DNA of 64,000 nucleotides from Brachybacterium epidermidis (GTDB lineage: Bacteria > Actinomycetota > Actinomycetes > Actinomycetales > Dermabacteraceae): contig NZ_JADEYR010000004.1 of assembly GCF_015209585.1 (NCBI RefSeq), positions 124,001 through 188,000 on the forward strand. The letters run 5' to 3'. The notes beneath the pieces were generated by a model. It was given only the letters and a program-made list of their open reading frames with translations, made no database searches and was not told the origin of the DNA. Shown here one piece after another: positions 47,894 through 56,386 of the stretch (position 1 is its first letter; each line of letters begins with the position of its first letter). Both the position numbers and the translations under genes were made by a program.

Positions 47894-49975
47894 GTGTCGC
47901 AGAGTGTCTATGTCGCCAGCCCGGAGGGAATGACAGGGAAGTCGATGGTGGCTTTCGGTCTTCTCGAAGCCCTCGCATCCCAGTCCGACCGCGTCGGGGT
48001 GTTCCGACCGGTCGTCAAGGCCGATCGGGCGCGTGACTACGCGGTCGACCTGCTGACCCGGCATCCCGCCGTGGACCAGTCGTACGAGGACGCCATCGGC
48101 GTGGACTACCAGCTGATGCTCTCGGACCCGGACAAGGCGCACGAGCAGATCCTGCGCCACTACCGCGAGCTCGCCGAGCGCTACTCGATGCTCGTCGTGC
48201 TGGGCTCGGACTACGACGACCTGGCCAACCCTGCCGAGCTCTCCTTCAACGCGGAGGTCGCGGCGAACCTGGGTGCCTCCGTGGTGCTGGTGCTGTCCGG
48301 GCTGGACCGCAGCCCCGAGCAGATCGGGGCGCTCGCCTCGGTGTCCCTGGGCGAGTTCGCCGGGCACCACGCCCCGCCGATCGCCGTGGTGGTCAACCGT
48401 GCGGATCCCGACTCGCTCACGCAGATCCACGAGACCGTGGCCGCGAAGGCCCAGGGCGGCATCGTCGCGGTGATCCCGGAGAGCCCGGTCATCATGGCCC
48501 CCACCGTGGGGGAGCTCAAGGAGGCCGTCGGCGGCAGCCTGCTGCAGGGCAACCCCGAGTGGTTGGGGCGCGTGGCCATCGGCACCGTGGTGGCCGCGAT
48601 GAGCCTGCCCAACGTGCTGAACCGCCTCACGGAGAACTGCACCGTCGTCGCCCCCGGCGACCGGTTCGACCTGCTGCCCGGGCTACTGATGGCTCAGCAG
48701 TCGGGCACGTTCCCCTCGCTGTCCTCGATCGTGCTGACCGGGGGCTACGAGATCCCGGAGGAGGTCACGCGGCTGCTCAGCGGCGTCCAGCAGGACCTCC
48801 CGGTGATCGCCACCGACCTGTCCACCTTCGAGACCGCCGTGCAGGTGGCCAAGACCCGTGGCCGCCTCCAGGCCAGCAGCCCGCAGAAGCTGGACGCCGC
48901 CCGCCGTGCCGTGGCCGAGCACCTGCCCACGCCCACCCTGCTGAAGGCCCTCGAGGTCAACCGCAGCGAAGTGGTCACCCCGATGATGTTCGAGTTCGAG
49001 CTGCTGGCCCGTGCCCGCGGCGAGAAGAAGCGGATCGTGCTGCCCGAGGGCGATGAGCCCCGCATCCTCGCCGCCGCCGAGGCGATCCTGGCCCGCGGCG
49101 TGGCGGATCTGATCCTGCTGGGCGACGAGAACGCGATCCGGGCCAAGGCCTCCCAGCTGGGCCACGACATCTCCGAAGCCCGCGTGGTCTCCCCCCAGGA
49201 TCCGGAGCTGCTGGAGAAGTACTCCGCGGAGTACGCACGCCTGCGCGCCAAGAAGGGCGTGACCATCGAGCAGGCCCGCGAGAAGGTGCAGGACGTCTCC
49301 TACTTCGGCACCATGATGGTGCAGATGGGCGAGGCCGACGGCATGGTCTCCGGGGCGGTCCATTCCACCGCCCACACGATCCGCCCCTCCTTCGAGATCA
49401 TCAAGACCAAGCCGGGCGCGAAGATCGTCTCCTCCGTGTTCCTGATGGCCCTGCACGACCGGGTGCTGGTGTACGGCGACTGCGCGGTGAACCCTGACCC
49501 CACCGCCGAGCAGCTGGCCGACATCGCGGTCCAGTCCGCCGCCACCGCGGAGCAGTTCGGCATCGACCCGAGGGTCGCGATGCTCTCCTACTCCACCGGC
49601 ACCTCCGGGACCGGCGCCGACGTGGACAAGGTGCGCGAGGCCACCGAGATCGTGCGCGGGGAGAACCCCGAGCTCGACGTCGAGGGCCCCATCCAGTACG
49701 ACGCCGCGGTGGACGTCTCGGTCGCCAAGACCAAGCTGCCCGAGTCCTCCGTGGCCGGCCGTGCCACCGTGTTCGTCTTCCCGGACCTCAACACCGGCAA
49801 CAACACCTACAAGGCCGTGCAGCGCTCCGCCGGGGCGATCGCCATCGGCCCGGTGCTGCAGGGCCTGAACAAGCCGGTCAACGACCTCTCCCGCGGCGCG
49901 CTGGTGGACGACATCATCAACACCGTGGTCATCACCGCCATCCAGGCGCAGGCCGAGTCCACCGCTGCACACTGA
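47894..49975 (+). CDS. pta: Phosphate acetyltransferase, long form
   Basis: The enzyme (693 aa) interconverts acetyl-CoA and acetyl phosphate. It is the long class: an N-terminal P-loop-like domain (YVASPEGMTGKSMVAFGLLE, 6-25), a central DRTGG regulatory domain (IVLTGGYEIPEEV, TDLSTFETA) and the C-terminal catalytic PTA domain (~370-690) with RIVLPEGDEPRILAAAE, DGMVSGAVHSTAHTIRP, MLSYSTGTSGTG and FPDLNTGNNTYKAVQR. ackA follows after 125 bases, forming the acetate switch pair. Confidence 0.96.
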   Translation: MSQSVYVASPEGMTGKSMVAFGLLEALASQSDRVGVFRPVVKADRARDYAVDLLTRHPAVDQSYEDAIGVDYQLMLSDPDKAHEQILRHYRELAERYSMLVVLGSDYDDLANPAELSFNAEVAANLGASVVLVLSGLDRSPEQIGALASVSLGEFAGHHAPPIAVVVNRADPDSLTQIHETVAAKAQGGIVAVIPESPVIMAPTVGELKEAVGGSLLQGNPEWLGRVAIGTVVAAMSLPNVLNRLTENCTVVAPGDRFDLLPGLLMAQQSGTFPSLSSIVLTGGYEIPEEVTRLLSGVQQDLPVIATDLSTFETAVQVAKTRGRLQASSPQKLDAARRAVAEHLPTPTLLKALEVNRSEVVTPMMFEFELLARARGEKKRIVLPEGDEPRILAAAEAILARGVADLILLGDENAIRAKASQLGHDISEARVVSPQDPELLEKYSAEYARLRAKKGVTIEQAREKVQDVSYFGTMMVQMGEADGMVSGAVHSTAHTIRPSFEIIKTKPGAKIVSSVFLMALHDRVLVYGDCAVNPDPTAEQLADIAVQSAATAEQFGIDPRVAMLSYSTGTSGTGADVDKVREATEIVRGENPELDVEGPIQYDAAVDVSVAKTKLPESSVAGRATVFVFPDLNTGNNTYKAVQRSAGAIAIGPVLQGLNKPVNDLSRGALVDDIINTVVITAIQAQAESTAAH

Positions 49976-50100
49976 CCCGCCACCGGGCGGCCATCCACTG
50001 TCGCCCTCGGGCCCCGCGCAGGTGTGCCGACACCATCGTCGGTGCCCCCGGCCGCGCCCCGACCGACACCGACCTCCCACAGACCAGGAGACACCACCCC

Positions 50101-51321
50101 ATGAACGCCACGCCCGCCGATCCCCGCGTCCTCGTGATCAACTCCGGCTCCTCGTCCCTGAAGTTCCAGCTGCTCTCCCCTGCCGATGGCACCGTGGACG
50201 CCACCGGGATCGTGGAGCGGATCGGCCTGGACATGGGCGCTGCGCGCATCACCGCCGGGGAGCAGGAGTCCACCTTCGCCGGTCCGGTCCCGGACCACGT
50301 GGAGGCGATGAGGATCGTGGAGCAGCTGTTCGGCGAGGTGGGACTGTCCCTCACGGACGATCGCATCATGGCCGTGGGTCACCGCGTGGTGCAGGGCGGT
50401 GCGCGCTTCGACGGCCCCACCCTGGTCGATGACGACGTCCGCCAGGACGTGTACGAGCTGGGCCGCCTGGCCCCGCTGCACAACTACGCGGCGGTGGACG
50501 GCATCGACGGTGCGCGCAAGCTGCTGCCCGAGGTCCCCCACGTGGTCGTGTTCGACACCTCGTTCTTCACCGCACTGCCCGATTCCGCGGCCACCTACGC
50601 GCTGGCCAAGGACTTCGCCCAGCAGTACAGGGTGCGCCGCTACGGCGCCCACGGCACCAGCCACCGGTACGTCTCCGAGACGGTCTCCGCGTACCTGGCC
50701 GAGCAGGGCAAGGACGTCTCCGACCTGCGGCAGATCGTGCTGCACCTGGGCAACGGGGCCTCCGCCTCCGCCATCCGCGGTGGTGTCCCGCAGGACACCT
50801 CGATGGGCCTGACCCCGCTGGAGGGACTGGTGATGGGCACCCGCACCGGTGACATCGACCCCTCCGTGTACATCCACCTGCACCGCCAGGCGGGCCTGAG
50901 CGCCGACGAGATCGACACCATCCTCAACAAGCGCTCCGGCATGCTGGGGCTGTGCGGCATGAGCGACTTCCGCGACATCACCGCGGCGGTCGACGCGGGT
51001 GACGAGACCGCGAGGCTGGCACTGGACGTGTACGTGCACCGCCTGCGCAAGTACATCGGCTCCTACGCCTTCGTGCTGGGCGGCGTGGACACCATCGCCT
51101 TCACCGCCGGCATCGGCGAGAACGTGTGGCAAGTGCGCGAGCAGGCCCTGGCCGACCTCGAGGGCTTCGGCATCGAACTGGACCTGGAGAAGAACCGCGA
51201 GCGCTCCAAGCAGCTGCGCGTGATCTCGACCCCCGAGAGCGCCGTGACGGTGCTGGTGGTCCCCACGGATGAGGAGCTGGCGATCGCCCAGCAGGCTGCG
51301 GAGGTCGCCGCCGCTCTCTGA
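50101..51321 (+). CDS. ackA: Acetate kinase
   Basis: The enzyme (406 aa) makes ATP and acetate from acetyl phosphate, or the reverse. Blocks seen: LVINSGSSSLKFQ (11-23), HRVVQGG, FDTSFF, YGAHGTSHRYVS, LHLGNGASASAIRGG, DTSMGLTPLEGLVMGTRTGD and FTAGIGENVWQVRE. AGGAG precedes the ATG by ~10 bases. Located after pta on the same strand, so the two work as a pair. Confidence 0.97.
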   Translation: MNATPADPRVLVINSGSSSLKFQLLSPADGTVDATGIVERIGLDMGAARITAGEQESTFAGPVPDHVEAMRIVEQLFGEVGLSLTDDRIMAVGHRVVQGGARFDGPTLVDDDVRQDVYELGRLAPLHNYAAVDGIDGARKLLPEVPHVVVFDTSFFTALPDSAATYALAKDFAQQYRVRRYGAHGTSHRYVSETVSAYLAEQGKDVSDLRQIVLHLGNGASASAIRGGVPQDTSMGLTPLEGLVMGTRTGDIDPSVYIHLHRQAGLSADEIDTILNKRSGMLGLCGMSDFRDITAAVDAGDETARLALDVYVHRLRKYIGSYAFVLGGVDTIAFTAGIGENVWQVREQALADLEGFGIELDLEKNRERSKQLRVISTPESAVTVLVVPTDEELAIAQQAAEVAAAL

Positions 51322-51324
51322 TCA

Positions 51325-51575
51325 CTACGAGACGGCTGCTGCGCGATCTGCCACGGCCCACCGCTACGCGGACTCCCACAGCTGGTCCTCGGCGACCTCG
51401 CTGCGCCAGCATACCGACGGCATGGGCGTCAACTATCTCGGTGTCCCCGCAGATTCTGTCAGCACCGTCACCTGTGAGGTGGAGGGCGCCGACATCGAGG
51501 TCGAGAGGGACAGCGGCGCTGGTTCTCTTGATCTGGGGCATCATCGCCCTGGTGCGCTCCACCAGCCAGCGTTGA
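51325..51575 (+). pseudogene. Degraded ORF after ackA, C-terminal membrane segment visible
   Basis: Between ackA and the convergent GNAT gene two frames look like pieces of one gene. One gives MGVNYLGVPADSVSTVTCEV and on to ~51510; a shift at ~51510-51516 then gives AALVLLIWGIIALVRSTSQR and a stop at 51573-51575, a typical membrane-anchored C-terminus. No intact start or promoter is seen. It is called a frameshifted remnant; it could also be a random GC-rich coincidence for the first half. Confidence 0.35.
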
Positions 51576-51614
51576 GCGGGCGGTGCGCGCCGGTGGGCGA
51601 CGGCAGCCGGGCGA

Positions 51615-52178
51615 TCAGCGTTCGATGCGCGACAGCAGCCCGGTGCGGATCCCCGGGTACTCCTCCCGCAGGATGCTGAAGTACGCCGCGTCGGCGATGG
51701 TGCCGTCGGCGGCAGTGCGGAACCTGCGCAGCGTGCCCTCGTAGGTCGCTCCCAGTCGTAGGATCGCCCGGCGCGAGCGCTCGTTGCGGCTGTCGCAGCG
51801 CAGAGCCACGCGGCCGACGTCAAGGGTGTCGAAGGCATGGTCCAGCAACAGCAGCTTCACCGTGGGATTCAGCGCGCCGCCCCACAGCTCCCGCGCGTAG
51901 TGTGTGTTGCCGATCTCGACCCGCAGGCGCGGCACCAGGTCGTACAGCGTGGTCCGGCCGACGACGGTGCCCTCGTGCTCCACGGCGAAGCCGTACAGCG
52001 CCGGGCGGGAGACCAGCTCGAGAAGGTGCTGGGCCATCTCCTGATCCGTGCGTGGTAGCGGCACGCTCATCCCCGACCAGATCTCCTGGTCGACGATGGC
52101 GCGGAGCGCGGGAGCGTCGTCCGGCTGCAGCGGGCGCAGGCGCACCGAGCCATGGGCGAGGGTGATGTCGTGCTGCAC
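51615..52178 (-). CDS. RimJ/RimL-type GNAT acetyltransferase
   Basis: A 187-residue single-domain GNAT protein: VRLRPLQPDDAPALRAIVDQ at the start, VVGRTTLYDLVPRLRVEIGN, the acetyl-CoA region (HYARELWGGALNPTVKLLLL) and NERSRRAILRLGATYEGTLR at the C-terminal motif. This is the RimJ/RimL subgroup that acetylates protein N-termini or small amines. GTG at 52178 has AGGAG 6 bases ahead; the open frame upstream is not conserved. Confidence 0.85.
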   Translation of the reverse strand: MQHDITLAHGSVRLRPLQPDDAPALRAIVDQEIWSGMSVPLPRTDQEMAQHLLELVSRPALYGFAVEHEGTVVGRTTLYDLVPRLRVEIGNTHYARELWGGALNPTVKLLLLDHAFDTLDVGRVALRCDSRNERSRRAILRLGATYEGTLRRFRTAADGTIADAAYFSILREEYPGIRTGLLSRIER

Positions 52179-52236
52179 GGGTGCTCCTGGTGGTTCGTGG
52201 CCGGGAAGGGAGGGCCGATGATCTGGTGGTCGCGGT

Positions 52237-52395
52237 TCAGTGCTCGCCGAGCATCTGTCCGCCATCCGGCCGGGTCCTGCCCAGCATGCGGCGGCGACGG
52301 GTGGCCTCCTGCTCCGCCTGGATCTTCTTGTGCACGCCGGCCGCCACCGCCCAGACCAGGCCGAGCCGCACCGAAAGGATCTGGAACCCCTCCAT
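52237..52395 (-). CDS. Small protein downstream of guaB3
   Basis: A 52-codon frame that starts 20 bases after the guaB3 stop on the same strand: MEGFQILSVRLGLVWAVAAG, a short hydrophobic segment followed by a basic, charged tail (RRRRMLGRTRPDGGQ). It is too short for routine prediction. Codon third positions are GC-rich. The ribosome site (GAGGCAGAG) is weak. The role is unknown. Confidence 0.45.
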   Translation of the reverse strand: MEGFQILSVRLGLVWAVAAGVHKKIQAEQEATRRRRMLGRTRPDGGQMLGEH

Positions 52396-52415
52396 TGCTC
52401 TGCCTCGTTTCGAGC

Positions 52416-53525
52416 TCAGACGGTGGTGACGACCTCGACCCGCTGGAACTCCTTGAGATCGAGGTAGCCGGTGGTGGCCATGGCGTGCCGCAGAGCTCCC
52501 ACCATGTTGGTGGTGCCGTCGGCGGCGACCGACGGGCCGAACAGGATCTGCTCGAGCGGGCCGGCCGTGCCCACGGCCACGCGGTGGCCGCGCGTGAGCG
52601 TGGGATGGTGGGCCTCGCTTCCCCAGTGGTAGCCGCGCCCAGGAGCCTCCTCGGCGCGAGCCAGGGCCGCACCGACCATCAGGCCGTCGGCCCCGCAGGC
52701 GATGGCCTTGACCAGGTCCCCGGAGCGGCCCAGGCCGCCGTCGGCGATGACATGCACGTAGCGGCCACCGGACTCGTCCAGGTAGTCGCGGCGAGCACCG
52801 GCCACGTCGGCCACGGCGCTGGCCAGCGGCACCGAGATGCCGAGGGTCTCGCGAGTGGTGTGGGAGGCCCCACCGCCGAAGCCGACCAGCACACCGGCAG
52901 CGCCCGTGCGCATCAGGTGCAGGGCCGCGGTGTAGGTGGCGCAGCCGCCCACGATCACGGGGACGTCCAGCTCGTAGATGAACCTCTTGAGGTTCAGCGG
53001 TTCGCGCCCGGAGGAGACGTGCTCGGCCGAGACCGTGGTGCCGCGGATGAAGAACAGGTCCACACCGGCGTCGACGACCGTCCTCCAGTGCTCCTGGGTG
53101 CGCTGGGGCGACAGGGAGCCGGCGGCGGTCACGCCCGCGTCTCGCAGTTCGCGGATCCGGTCGCGGATCAGCTCCGCCTTGACCGGTTCGGCGTAGATCT
53201 CGCGCATCAGGGCCACCACGTCGTCGTCCGAGGCGGCGGCGATGCGGTCGTAGTAGCGGGTGGGGTCCTCGTAGCGGGTCCACAGGCCCTCGAGGTCCAG
53301 CACGCCCAGGCCGCCGAGCTTGCCCAGGGCGATCGCGGTGGCCGGGGACATGGCGGAGTCCATGGGGGCACCGAAGATGGGGATGTCGAAGTGGTAGGCG
53401 TCCATCTGCCACGCCGTGGAGACGTCCTCGGGGTCACGGGTGCGGCGGGAGGGCACCACCGCCACGTCGTCGAGGCTGTAGCTGCGTCGTCCCCGCTTGT
53501 TGCGGCCGATCTCGATCTCGCTCAT
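52416..53525 (-). CDS. guaB3: GuaB3-family IMP dehydrogenase-related protein
   Basis: The protein (369 aa) has the IMPDH/GMP reductase TIM barrel without the CBS domains: GAPMDSAMSPATAIALGKLG, VDAGVDLFFIRGTTVSAEH, VIVGGCATYTAALHLMRTGA and VIADGGLGRSGDLVKAIACG. In the loop where IMPDH has SICTTR with the catalytic cysteine, this protein reads ASHTTR, so His replaces Cys; the classic IMPDH reaction is therefore doubtful. TAGACT lies 9 bases before ATG 53525. Confidence 0.9.
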   Translation of the reverse strand: MSEIEIGRNKRGRRSYSLDDVAVVPSRRTRDPEDVSTAWQMDAYHFDIPIFGAPMDSAMSPATAIALGKLGGLGVLDLEGLWTRYEDPTRYYDRIAAASDDDVVALMREIYAEPVKAELIRDRIRELRDAGVTAAGSLSPQRTQEHWRTVVDAGVDLFFIRGTTVSAEHVSSGREPLNLKRFIYELDVPVIVGGCATYTAALHLMRTGAAGVLVGFGGGASHTTRETLGISVPLASAVADVAGARRDYLDESGGRYVHVIADGGLGRSGDLVKAIACGADGLMVGAALARAEEAPGRGYHWGSEAHHPTLTRGHRVAVGTAGPLEQILFGPSVAADGTTNMVGALRHAMATTGYLDLKEFQRVEVVTTV

Positions 53526-53534
53526 CACCATGCC

Positions 53535-53540
53535 AGTCTA
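53535..53540 (-). promoter_or_regulatory. -10 box of guaB3
   Basis: TAGACT on the minus strand followed by ATG GTG ATG; the start is leaderless or nearly so. Confidence 0.45.
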
Positions 53541-53667
53541 TCGACGCTTCGAAATCTCACAGCCGAACCGCCCCCTGCTCGCGCCGCCGGGCGATGTGCT
53601 GCTGGTGCAGGTCGGCGCGCGAGGAACGCGACACGGCACGCGTGGTGACGACCACGAGTTCTGACTG

Positions 53668-53695
53668 TTTGACCAGAATCGTCATTCCGGTCAAA
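53668..53695. promoter_or_regulatory. 28-bp palindromic operator of the TetR operon
   Basis: Half-sites TTTGACCAGAAT and ATTCCGGTCAAA match in 11 of 12 positions around a 4-base centre. The site lies 43 bases before the hydrolase start, overlapping TTGACC, a plausible -35. The adjacent TetR gene is the obvious candidate to bind it. Confidence 0.75.
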
Positions 53696-53737
53696 CTGGT
53701 GGTGCTGGAAGGCCTCGACGGACAAGGAGCCGGGCCC

Positions 53738-54583
53738 GTGAATGACGACGATCGCAGCCGAGCACACTCGGTGACCGTGGAGCGCGCAGGGTCTCGCCTG
53801 CACGCCTGGGTCCACGGGCCCGACGGCGCACCCCTGATCGCCCTCACGCATGGGGCCACCATGGATCACCGCATGTTCGATCCGCAGATCCCCGCGCTCA
53901 CGGACGCCGGGTACCGAGTGCTGACCTGGGACGTGCGAGGACACGGCATATCGAAGCCGTTGGGCCGCACCCCGATCACGATCGGCGACATGGCCGAGGA
54001 CCTGTTCGCATTGCTGGAGCACATAGGAGTCGACGAACCGATCTGCGTGGGCGGCCAGTCACTGGGCGGGATTGTGGCACAGGAGATGGTGCTGCGCCGG
54101 CCGGGCGTCTTCAGTGCCGTGGTCATCATCGGATCCACCTGCACGACGATGCCGATACCCCGCTGGGAGCAGTGGGCTCTGCACACGTCGACGTTGTGGT
54201 TCGTCCCATGGCCGTGGGGGTTCCTCCAACGAACCTTCGCTCGCTCCACTGCACGCACGCGAAACGTCCAGGAGTATGCGGTCGATGCCATCGGCCAGTT
54301 GTCCAAACGCGAGTTCCTGCATGTGTGGGGGGCTGTGACACGCGCGATCCGGCCCCGTCCCAACTACCTGATCGAGGTGCCGCTGCTGTTCACCCACGGC
54401 GAACACGACAGGACGGGCAACGTCGCTCGCACGATGCCGGCATGGGCCGCACGTGACCCGCATTCGCGTTACGAGGTGATCCCCGATGCCTCGCACAACG
54501 CGAACCAGGACAACCCAGCGCGCTTCAACCAGGTGCTGCTGGAGTTTTTGACCGAGCACTATCCCGCAGGAAGCACGGCATGA
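53738..54583 (+). CDS. Alpha/beta hydrolase, first gene of a TetR-controlled operon
   Basis: The 281-residue protein has HGATMDHRMFD (oxyanion region), WDVRGHGISKP, GGQSLGGIVAQEMV (nucleophile Ser), then HGEHDRTGNV (Asp) and DASHNANQDNP (His), the normal order for the fold. The substrate is unknown; an ester or peroxide type hydrolase is possible. GTG at 53738 with AGGAG 9 bases ahead is chosen. Its stop overlaps the TetR start (ATGA), so they are coupled. Confidence 0.85.
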   Translation: MNDDDRSRAHSVTVERAGSRLHAWVHGPDGAPLIALTHGATMDHRMFDPQIPALTDAGYRVLTWDVRGHGISKPLGRTPITIGDMAEDLFALLEHIGVDEPICVGGQSLGGIVAQEMVLRRPGVFSAVVIIGSTCTTMPIPRWEQWALHTSTLWFVPWPWGFLQRTFARSTARTRNVQEYAVDAIGQLSKREFLHVWGAVTRAIRPRPNYLIEVPLLFTHGEHDRTGNVARTMPAWAARDPHSRYEVIPDASHNANQDNPARFNQVLLEFLTEHYPAGSTA

Positions 54584-55293
54584 AGGACCGACGCGAACAG
54601 CTGCTGGAGGCCGCTGCACAACTCTTCGTCCAGCACGGCGTCCGCAAGACGAGCGTCGCGGACGTGACCCGCGCCGCGGGTGTCTCCAAGGGGTCCTTCT
54701 ATCTGGAGTTCTCGTCCAAGGACGCCCTGTTCGACGAGGTGGTGCGCCACGAGTTCAGCGCCTACCTCGCCGACGCCGCGGCGCGTGTGGCGCAGGACCC
54801 AGCGGGAGGACGGCTCTCCCGCATCTACCACCACAGCGTGCATGCGCTGCTGCACCGCGCGTTCCTGCGCTCGCTCTACACGGACACCAGCGGGGCACTG
54901 ACGGGACTGCTCCACGGTCGCGGTCCGGGTCACTACCGGCCCCGCGTGCTGCTGGGCGCCGAGTTCATCGAGCAGATGCAGGCCGCCGGGCTCATCCGGG
55001 CGGATCGACGGCCCGCCGCGATCAGCCACACCCTCAGCACACTGATGGTCGGCCCGCTGCTGTCCGAGCCTCTCTTGCGAAGCGAGGGCTCGCCTCCGCT
55101 GGCGGACACCCTGCAGGCGATCAGCTCGATGATCACTGATTCGTACGAGTGCGCGTCCGGCGACGTCGAGGCCGGGAAGAGGGCCTTCGCTGCGCTGATC
55201 GAGGCGATGACGGAAGCCATGGGAGAAGATCTGCCGTCGGTGGTCGCACCTCGCCCTGCGCCGGGCGAGCTCACAGGCGGAGGACACCGATGA
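54580..55293 (+). CDS. TetR-family regulator
   Basis: The protein (237 aa) has an N-terminal TetR helix-turn-helix: QLLEAAAQLFVQHGVRKTSV then TRAAGVSKGSFYLEFSSKDA. The C-terminal ligand domain (LIRADRRPAAISHTLSTLMV) is of the ~190-residue type. It is translationally coupled to hydrolase genes on both sides by ATGA overlaps, and a 28-bp palindrome precedes the operon, so it probably represses its own operon. Confidence 0.9.
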   Translation: MKDRREQLLEAAAQLFVQHGVRKTSVADVTRAAGVSKGSFYLEFSSKDALFDEVVRHEFSAYLADAAARVAQDPAGGRLSRIYHHSVHALLHRAFLRSLYTDTSGALTGLLHGRGPGHYRPRVLLGAEFIEQMQAAGLIRADRRPAAISHTLSTLMVGPLLSEPLLRSEGSPPLADTLQAISSMITDSYECASGDVEAGKRAFAALIEAMTEAMGEDLPSVVAPRPAPGELTGGGHR

Positions 55294-55538
55294 TCCTGCA
55301 GCGCCCGGGCACGTCGGTCTGCTACGAGGTGAGCGGTGACGGCCCAGCGGTCGTCCTGATCCATGCCATCAGCACGGGTCGACGTATGTGGGACCGCCAC
55401 GTCGCGCAGCTTCGCGCACGCTCCAGGGTGATCACGTTCGATGCCCGCGGCGTCGGGGACTCGGGTGACCTGACCGGCACCGATCGTGTGCGGGACCAGA
55501 TCGCCGACCGCTGTGCCAGCCCCGCGACTTCACCATGA
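55290..55538 (+). pseudogene. Truncated alpha/beta hydrolase
   Basis: An 82-codon frame coupled to the TetR gene. It begins like an intact hydrolase (SVCYEVSGDGPAVVLIHAIS, WDRHVAQLRARSRVITFDAR and GVGDSGD) but stops after ~75 residues, before the nucleophile elbow. The next 60 bases carry, in another frame, a C-terminus-like RDFTMILPEALDEVDNRQ from a different protein. So a deletion has fused two fragments. It probably cannot be catalytic. Confidence 0.6.
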
Positions 55539-55610
55539 TCCTGCCCGAGGCGCTGGACGAAGTGGACAACAGGCAGGCCCGCCAGAACGAGTGATCGGCT
55601 CGTGAACCAC

Positions 55611-55616
55611 TACCGT
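55611..55616 (+). promoter_or_regulatory. -10 box of leaderless membrane protein gene
   Basis: TACCGT, 6 bases (TGCTCC), then ATG at 55623. Confidence 0.5.
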
Positions 55617-55622
55617 TGCTCC

Positions 55623-56357
55623 ATGGACCGTAGCGACCGAGCCAAGGCGGACGACCGACGTCCGGCACTCAACCGGAGGGACCTCGCAGGCTGGGAGGCG
55701 ACGGGCCCCGGGCACGCACTACTGGGCCCGTTCTCCCCCGTGTGGGCGGCGGTGCCGTCGCTGGCGGGGCTGGTGCTGGCCGTTCCCGCTGCGGCGGAGG
55801 CCTTCGGCACGGCCCCGGAGGCTCGCACCCCCGGGGACCTGGGGCCGCTGCTGCTCGCCCTGGCGCTGCTGGCCGGTGGGTACTCGCTGCTGCGCCTGAT
55901 GCAGCTGGCCGTCATGGCGTCCCGATGGGACGTGAGCCGGCAGGGTGGCATCCCGTCGAGGCGCGTGATGAGTGAGCATTCGATGCACGGCACGTGGGTG
56001 ACGGGCGTCGGTGGCTCACTGCTGCTGATGGGCGCGCTGGGCGTGTGGTCCGATCTGGACGGGAAGCTGTCCGGCCTCGAGCCGGGCACGACGCTGGTGG
56101 CTGTGGGGGCGGCCGGCAGCATCGCGGCACTGGCCCTGGCGAACTGGATCGGGCGCGCGTGGGAGGGACACACCCAGCGCCACGAGCGGGTTCAGAAGGA
56201 GGAGCGGGAGCGCCGGCTCGCAGACCCCCTGGTCCGCATCAGAGAGGCCAGTCGAGATTCACATCCGGGGTCCGACCTTCTTCCTGAGGAACTCGTCGAC
56301 GTTCTCCGCCCAGGAGTGACGCCGGCTGATCTGCCAGGCACCACACCTCGACCATGA
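55623..56357 (+). CDS. Membrane protein whose C-terminus runs antisense through an exonuclease-end copy
   Basis: The 244-residue protein has about four hydrophobic segments (VWAAVPSLAGLVLAVPAAAE, LLLALALLAGGYSLLRLMQL, TGVGGSLLLMGALGVWS, TLVAVGAAGSIAALALAN) and a charged tail rich in Glu/Arg. The last ~39 codons are read antisense across the decayed copy of the exonuclease 3' end (56239-56334), so this end was probably acquired when the neighbouring cassette was inserted. No family was recognised. Confidence 0.65.
   Translation: MDRSDRAKADDRRPALNRRDLAGWEATGPGHALLGPFSPVWAAVPSLAGLVLAVPAAAEAFGTAPEARTPGDLGPLLLALALLAGGYSLLRLMQLAVMASRWDVSRQGGIPSRRVMSEHSMHGTWVTGVGGSLLLMGALGVWSDLDGKLSGLEPGTTLVAVGAAGSIAALALANWIGRAWEGHTQRHERVQKEERERRLADPLVRIREASRDSHPGSDLLPEELVDVLRPGVTPADLPGTTPRP
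56239..56334. repeat. Left direct repeat: decayed copy of the exonuclease 3' end
   Basis: 96 bases that align with 58989-59085 with 9 substitutions and one single-base gap over 97 columns, in the same orientation. On the minus strand it still codes the exonuclease ending TPDVNLDWPL and stop. It marks the left border of a 2,654-bp cassette. Confidence 0.9.
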
Positions 56358-56386
56358 CTGGGGACGAGCGGCCCTCCGATCTGCCA

